Origin: Lacticaseibacillus paracasei subsp. paracasei
GTDB lineage: Bacteria > Bacillota > Bacilli > Lactobacillales > Lactobacillaceae
Assembly: GCF_000829035.1 (NCBI RefSeq)
Contig: NZ_AP012541.1
Location: 2,914,001 to 2,978,000, forward strand
Reading direction: 5' to 3'
DNA length: 64,000 nucleotides
The translations under genes were made by a program, and so were the position numbers. Shown piece after piece: positions 59,780-64,000 of the stretch; the first letter of the stretch is position 1, and each line of letters begins with the position of its first letter. The notes under the pieces are model-generated. The model was not told the DNA's origin. It searched no databases and saw nothing but the letters and a program-made list of their open reading frames with translations.

Positions 59780-60844
59780 ATGAATAAAGGACGATCAAAG
59801 GGTAAACGTATTTCGCAACGCATGGTGATCATTGGGATTGGTGCATTAGCCATGATTGGCGTCACCGTTTTTTTCCTAGTCACATCCAAAAAACCGACAT
59901 CATCACCCGCACCGACAACGATAGCCACCTTCCAAGTGAAGAAGCATGAGTTACGAGTGCCGGGACAGGTACAGGCCGTACGTACGCAAAAAATCGACAT
60001 TCCTGAAGGCACCGTCCAAAACATGACGGTTAAAAATGGCGATAGTGTGACGGCTGATCAACAGCTTTTGACAGTTTACAAGCCTGACGTACAAACCAAG
60101 GTTGATGAAGCTTCGCGGGCACTTGAAAAACAGCAACGCAGTCAAGCCACACTTGATCAGCAAATCAGCCAAATCAAAGCTACTTTAAGTAAGACCGCCG
60201 CCGATGATCCACAGAAGTCCGCCTTGCAGACACAACTTGATGAGGCGCAGAATAATCGCCAAGATTCGGCTGATGCCATCACCCAATCGAATCAGGATAT
60301 CGCTAAATTAAAGCAAAGTCTGAATACGGTGGTTAAGGCTCCCTTTGCAGGTCGGCTGTACATTGACTATCAAGCAAATGGCAGTCAGACCATCACGGAA
60401 ACCTCGGCTGAAGTTGAAGCCGTTGGTGAGGTCTCCGAATTTGATTATTCAAGTGTTAAAATCGGTCAATCTGCAACCGTACAGGCGCTGGCAAGCAAAA
60501 CAAAGCAAGCGACAGACATCAATTTTATTAGCAGTGATCCGGCTAAATCCAGCAAGCCGAATCTCGCCAAGTATGAACTCACGACGAAATTACGTGACGG
60601 CTTTTTAAACGGCCAATCCATCACCATCACGATTCCCCTAAGCGGTTTGTTAATTCCCAAAGAAGCGGTTAAGGACGGGGCCGTTTTCAAAATCGTCAAT
60701 AAACGCGCCATCCGAACTAAAGTAACCTATGTGGCAAAAGACGATATGTATGAAGTCTCAGATGGCCTCAGCAGCGGCGACCGCATTCTTCAAAAACCCG
60801 ACAAAACAATCAAAGACGGGGCGAAGGTGAACGTTGATGATTGA
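59780..60844 (+). CDS. Efflux periplasmic-adaptor-like subunit (MacA/HlyD family)
   Basis: This 354-residue membrane-anchored adaptor has one N-terminal membrane segment (VIIGIGALAMIGVTVFFLV), a biotinyl-lipoyl-like half domain (IPEGTVQNMTVKNGDSVTAD), a coiled-coil hairpin (about 95-175, rich in Gln, Ala and Lys), the second lipoyl half and a beta-barrel. In Gram-positives such proteins work with MacB-type ABC transporters to export peptides or respond to antimicrobials. The start at 59780 follows AGGAGGGG. It overlaps the ATPase gene by eight bases. Confidence 0.88.
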   Translation: MNKGRSKGKRISQRMVIIGIGALAMIGVTVFFLVTSKKPTSSPAPTTIATFQVKKHELRVPGQVQAVRTQKIDIPEGTVQNMTVKNGDSVTADQQLLTVYKPDVQTKVDEASRALEKQQRSQATLDQQISQIKATLSKTAADDPQKSALQTQLDEAQNNRQDSADAITQSNQDIAKLKQSLNTVVKAPFAGRLYIDYQANGSQTITETSAEVEAVGEVSEFDYSSVKIGQSATVQALASKTKQATDINFISSDPAKSSKPNLAKYELTTKLRDGFLNGQSITITIPLSGLLIPKEAVKDGAVFKIVNKRAIRTKVTYVAKDDMYEVSDGLSSGDRILQKPDKTIKDGAKVNVDD

Positions 60845-61526
60845 TTTACGGCATGTCAACAAAAGCTATCTGCAAGGCGACACAGCCTTCCCAGTGCTTA
60901 AAGATATCAACTTACACATTGATGAAGGCGAGTTCGTCGCAATTATGGGCCCGTCTGGCTCTGGCAAAACCACATTAATCAATATTATTGGCTTCCTTGA
61001 TACAGCTTTTGAGGGCGACTACCTTTTTCAAAACGAAAATGTCGCCGCCTTTAATCGCGCCACTGCGTCAAAAATGCGAAATCAGCATGTCGGCTTTGTC
61101 TTTCAAAATTTCAGCCTAATCAATAACTTAAACATTTTTGAAAATGTTCTTATTCCTCTGAGTTATGGTGGCAATCGACGAAGTGATGTTAAAGAAAAAA
61201 TCACTGAGTTGCTGCATTCTGTTGGCCTAGTCGATGTTGAAACGAAATTACCGCGCAATTTATCTGGCGGTCAGCAGCAGCGGGTGGCAATCGCTCGTGC
61301 CCTTGCAAATTCGCCGCAATTCTTAATTGCCGATGAACCGACCGGCGCCTTAGACAGCCATACTTCGGCAGAGATCATGCGACTCTTTAAAACACTCCAT
61401 CAACAAGGCGTGACCATCATTATGGTGACGCATGATGAACACGTGGCGCTACAAAGTGATCGCATGATTAAAGTATTAGACGGGCAGATCATCAGTGACA
61501 CGGAGGTTAGCCATGCGAATAACTGA
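60837..61526 (+). CDS. ABC transporter ATPase, MacB/LolD type
   Basis: This 229-residue ATPase has Walker A GPSGSGKTTL, signature [19 protein letters not shown], Walker B FLIADEPTGALDSHT and IIMVTHDEHVA, the pattern of the LolD/MacB branch. ATG at 60837 was preferred to the TTG one codon earlier. It is the second gene of the adaptor-ATPase-permease operon and overlaps the permease gene by 14 bases. Confidence 0.93.
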   Translation: MIDLRHVNKSYLQGDTAFPVLKDINLHIDEGEFVAIMGPSGSGKTTLINIIGFLDTAFEGDYLFQNENVAAFNRATASKMRNQHVGFVFQNFSLINNLNIFENVLIPLSYGGNRRSDVKEKITELLHSVGLVDVETKLPRNLSGGQQQRVAIARALANSPQFLIADEPTGALDSHTSAEIMRLFKTLHQQGVTIIMVTHDEHVALQSDRMIKVLDGQIISDTEVSHANN

Positions 61527-62703
61527 ATTAATTCGAATTTCCTTCCGTGCGCTAACTGCTAACAAACGCCGCAGCCTCCTAACCATGCTTGGCATTGTCA
61601 TCGGTATCACTTCTGTTGTAACCATCATGGCACTCGGTAACGGTATCAAAGCTGCCACACTCAAAAATTTGCAAACTGATCAATTTGGCCAACAAACGGC
61701 TGAAATCACCTTCCTTCCTGAAAGTAGCACTGCCTCCACTGCTGGTTTTAAGGAAGATGATGTGGATCTCACCTATCAAACCGCTCCAGACAAAATCAAA
61801 AAAGTGACTATCAAACATGAAAAAGAACGCCTACAACTGAATGGTCAGTTAGCCAATCAAGATACGATGCTATCTGCCACACTTGTTACATCTATGCCTA
61901 AAGTGCAACTTGCAGCTGGGCATAAACTAAACCCTGATTCTTTACAAACAGATGGACATGATGTGCTTTTGTCGAAAAAGTTAGCTAAAAAGGTCTTTCA
62001 TGGTAATGCGGCCGCGTTGACGTCATCTGTTTTTATCGGGAAGCGAAGCTACAACATTGTTGGTATTTTCAACACGCCTAAAGAGTCCTATTCAGCTTTA
62101 GATGTTGACGTTTTAATTCCTGAAAAGGCTTATACCGCTGGCCAGTTAAACCCAGGAGGGCAAAAATTGGCCATCACCTTCCAACGTGGCAGTGACATTT
62201 CCCAGTTGGCAAACGCCATCGTTCGTCAGTTGAAGAAATCTGGTACTGAACGCCGCAATGGCTCGTACCAATATTTTGATTATGGTGAATTACTAAAGGG
62301 TATCGGTGATGTGATCAGCGGTTTAACGTTGTTCGTCGGGGCCATTGCGGGTATTTCGCTACTGATCGCAGGTGTCGGTGTCATGAACATGATGTACATT
62401 TCCGCCTCCGAACGTTCACAGGAAATTGGCATCAGAATGGCCGTTGGCGCTACCCCAGCAGAAATTATGAAACAGTTTCTGTTAGAGTCAGTCATGCTGA
62501 CATTAACCGGCGGCGTTGTGGGTCTTGTTCTCGGTGGCTTGATTGCCTGGATGATCACAGCGTTCTTGCCATTTAAACCCGTCATAACGCTTGGTTCCAT
62601 CATCGGCACCTTTGCAATTTCCAGCATTGTCGGCATTGTTTTTGGCATCCTGCCAGCTAAAAGTGCTGCCAATAAGAACCTGATCGATATTCTGAAATCA
62701 TAA
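61513..62703 (+). CDS. ABC transporter permease, MacB/FtsX type
   Basis: This 396-residue permease has the MacB layout: one N-terminal membrane segment (LLTMLGIVIGITSVVTIMAL), a large extracellular domain (about 45-270), then three membrane segments in the FtsX domain with GVGVMNMMYISASERSQEIG and IRMAVGATPAEIMKQFLLES. The start at 61513 follows GGAGG. Together with the adaptor and ATPase it makes a complete exporter; the cargo is unknown. Confidence 0.92.
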   Translation: MRITELIRISFRALTANKRRSLLTMLGIVIGITSVVTIMALGNGIKAATLKNLQTDQFGQQTAEITFLPESSTASTAGFKEDDVDLTYQTAPDKIKKVTIKHEKERLQLNGQLANQDTMLSATLVTSMPKVQLAAGHKLNPDSLQTDGHDVLLSKKLAKKVFHGNAAALTSSVFIGKRSYNIVGIFNTPKESYSALDVDVLIPEKAYTAGQLNPGGQKLAITFQRGSDISQLANAIVRQLKKSGTERRNGSYQYFDYGELLKGIGDVISGLTLFVGAIAGISLLIAGVGVMNMMYISASERSQEIGIRMAVGATPAEIMKQFLLESVMLTLTGGVVGLVLGGLIAWMITAFLPFKPVITLGSIIGTFAISSIVGIVFGILPAKSAANKNLIDILKS

Positions 62704-62769
62704 AAATGCTCCCATCTAAGTGGCAGCATGCAGCTTTCTATTTCTACATTGAAAGTTCTTGAACCAACG

Positions 62770-62806
62770 AAAAAACGGTTAGATCTGCGAGATCTAACCG
62801 TTTTTT
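62770..62806. terminator. Bidirectional intrinsic terminator
   Basis: AAAAAACGGTTAGATCT and its exact complement form a 17-bp stem with a three-base loop between the efflux operon and the surface-protein gene. Confidence 0.9.
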
Positions 62807-62858
62807 ATACGCTATTACTGCTACTGCTTTTAGCCAAAAGCCGTCATTGCTGAAGACA

Positions 62859-64000
62859 TCATTCCGAGCGCTTCTTATTGCGAACCCCTGCTAACCCAAA
62901 CAAGCTCGCTATGCTAGTCAAGATCAGCCCAACAATAGACAAATCATTCGCCGATCTATCACCTGTTTGCGGTAGCTGATGAGTCGTTTTCACAGGTGTT
63001 TGCTGATTAATTGACTGACTAGGTCGACCAGTAACACTCGGCACTTTGCCTGTCTCATGACCAGTACTCGTACCGGTATTTGTGCCAGTGCCGCTATCTG
63101 TACCAGTACCTGTATCAGGAAGCGGCCCTGATTTCGCAACGATTTCAAAGACCGCTTGCTGGGTATCGACATTTTCAAGCAGATAATTTGGCAGCAACGC
63201 TTGGATACGCTTGAGGCCGCCTGCGCTAAGTGTCACGGCGTAACGACCAACAACAATTGGGGCAATACCATCAGCAAAAGCCAAGTCACTGTCTTCAAGT
63301 ATGATGTGACTACCATCCGTAAAAATCAATTCGAAATGTTGAGCATTCAGTTCTCCAGGTTGGCCATCATAGATTTTTTGCTGCATGCCGCTGAGCTGTC
63401 CTGACAAAACCGCGGGTGTGATCGTAATGGTACCATTCATTGTTGTGTCGTTAATTTGATAATTAGGACCAAGTGCAACCATCACTTTAGCAATGCCACT
63501 AGCACTTAATCGATACGTGTAGGTGCCAACATTAACGCTATCATTGGCAACATCTATATCTGCATTCGTTAAGGCGACTGTTTGTGCACCAGTTGGTAGT
63601 TGAACTGTTACCAGTAATCCACTAGCTTGGCTTGCTCGGGTAACCCCGTCATACTGGAAATGACCATTATTAACGGTGGCCACGACTGTCAGTGGCGTGA
63701 GGGTGATCGTGCCGGTCAATGCGTTCAAATCGGTTTCATTAAGTGCATAGTTGGTGCCGGCTGCTGCTTTCAACTTCGCTATTCCTGAATGACTAAGATG
63801 ATAATGATACGTGCCAGTTGTCGTGTTATCGCCGTCAACAACAATGTCCTGCGTCGTCAATGCAACAGTTAGCCTAGCAGTCCCGCGCGAGAGGTAAACG
63901 ACGCCATTGAGACCTGACGCTTCACTTGCCTTTGTACGACCATCATAAACAAATGTCGTATCATTTACCGTTGCAGTTCCTTCAGCTGGGGTGATCGTAA
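62859..64000 (-). CDS. LPXTG surface protein with MBG-like repeats, 5' end cut by window edge
   Basis: About 380 C-terminal residues are visible and the frame is open to the edge. The sequence has three full repeats of about 85-95 residues of the MBG type (each with a YDG motif, as in FVYDGRTKASEASGL, FQYDGVTRASQASGL and IYDGQPGELNAQHFEL, then a GTYxYxLSxxGIAKv segment and an NYxL/I motif), a Gly/Thr-rich linker (GTGTDSGTGTNTGTSTGHET), and the sortase signal LPQTGDRS with a membrane segment and RNKKRSE tail. It is exported and attached to the cell wall; probably an adhesin or matrix-binding protein. Confidence 0.9.
   Translation of the reverse strand, partial: TITPAEGTATVNDTTFVYDGRTKASEASGLNGVVYLSRGTARLTVALTTQDIVVDGDNTTTGTYHYHLSHSGIAKLKAAAGTNYALNETDLNALTGTITLTPLTVVATVNNGHFQYDGVTRASQASGLLVTVQLPTGAQTVALTNADIDVANDSVNVGTYTYRLSASGIAKVMVALGPNYQINDTTMNGTITITPAVLSGQLSGMQQKIYDGQPGELNAQHFELIFTDGSHIILEDSDLAFADGIAPIVVGRYAVTLSAGGLKRIQALLPNYLLENVDTQQAVFEIVAKSGPLPDTGTGTDSGTGTNTGTSTGHETGKVPSVTGRPSQSINQQTPVKTTHQLPQTGDRSANDLSIVGLILTSIASLFGLAGVRNKKRSE

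Noticed and set aside
63001..63125. Short repeats in the surface-protein gene as a CRISPR or tandem array
   Set aside because: They are codons of the Gly/Thr/Asp-rich linker before the LPXTG motif; no spacer pattern exists.

Overview
The window looks like a chromosomal segment of the Lacticaseibacillus casei/paracasei/rhamnosus group. Supporting signs are low-to-medium GC Firmicute coding style with strong GGAGG ribosome binding sites, mannose-class and mannitol PTS operons, amino-acid ABC transporters with the binding protein fused to the permease, an LPXTG surface protein, and a malic-enzyme cluster arranged as described for L. casei (maePE divergent from maeKR). Species assignment is inference. 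Both ends cut genes: a PTS IID gene at the left and a sortase-anchored surface protein at the right.

Left third (1-23.2 kb). A mannose-type PTS operon (IIAB-IIC-IID) is followed by an MFS transporter and three Rgg/MutR-type regulators, then a glutamine-type ABC transporter, a small membrane protein with a sugar-binding lipoprotein, a DUF975 protein, an Fe-S-biosynthesis-domain protein, a pair of bacterial PH-domain membrane proteins coupled to an ABC-like ATPase, and a fructosamine-kinase-like gene. A second amino-acid ABC system has two paralogous binding-protein/permease genes and one ATPase. A GNAT acetyltransferase and a SpoIIM-family protein close this part.

Middle (23.5-46.3 kb). A MoxR ATPase/DUF58/transglutaminase operon has its DUF58 gene broken by an in-frame TGA. 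A glycosyltransferase preceded by a structured leader is split by an IS30-family element. Next come an acetyltransferase, a Cof-type HAD phosphatase, aspartate ammonia-lyase, a YdeI-like protein, a YjdF homologue, and the mae cluster. In the mae cluster the malic enzyme and malate transporter are intact, but the sensor kinase maeK is split by a second identical IS30 copy (inverted relative to the first) and the regulator maeR is cut off by an IS3-family element. That IS3 element holds an IS91-like element, which is itself interrupted by two further, different IS30-family elements: three nested levels in 5.2 kb.

Right third (46.3-64 kb). Two small stress-type membrane proteins, tRNA-Lys(CTT), a PRPP synthase paralogue, two alpha/beta hydrolases, the mannitol operon mtlA-mtlR-mtlF-mtlD with a recognisable MtlR operator, nagB with two NagR-like operators bracketing its promoter, a HAD phosphatase, two small unknown proteins, a MacA/MacB-type efflux operon, and the surface protein with MBG-like repeats.

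Across the window there are at least four diverged copies of a roughly 100-165 bp intergenic hairpin repeat, a large multi-branched palindrome, and eight parS-like GTTYCACGTGRAAC-type palindromes clustered at gene ends. No CRISPR array, prophage or plasmid-like region was seen.
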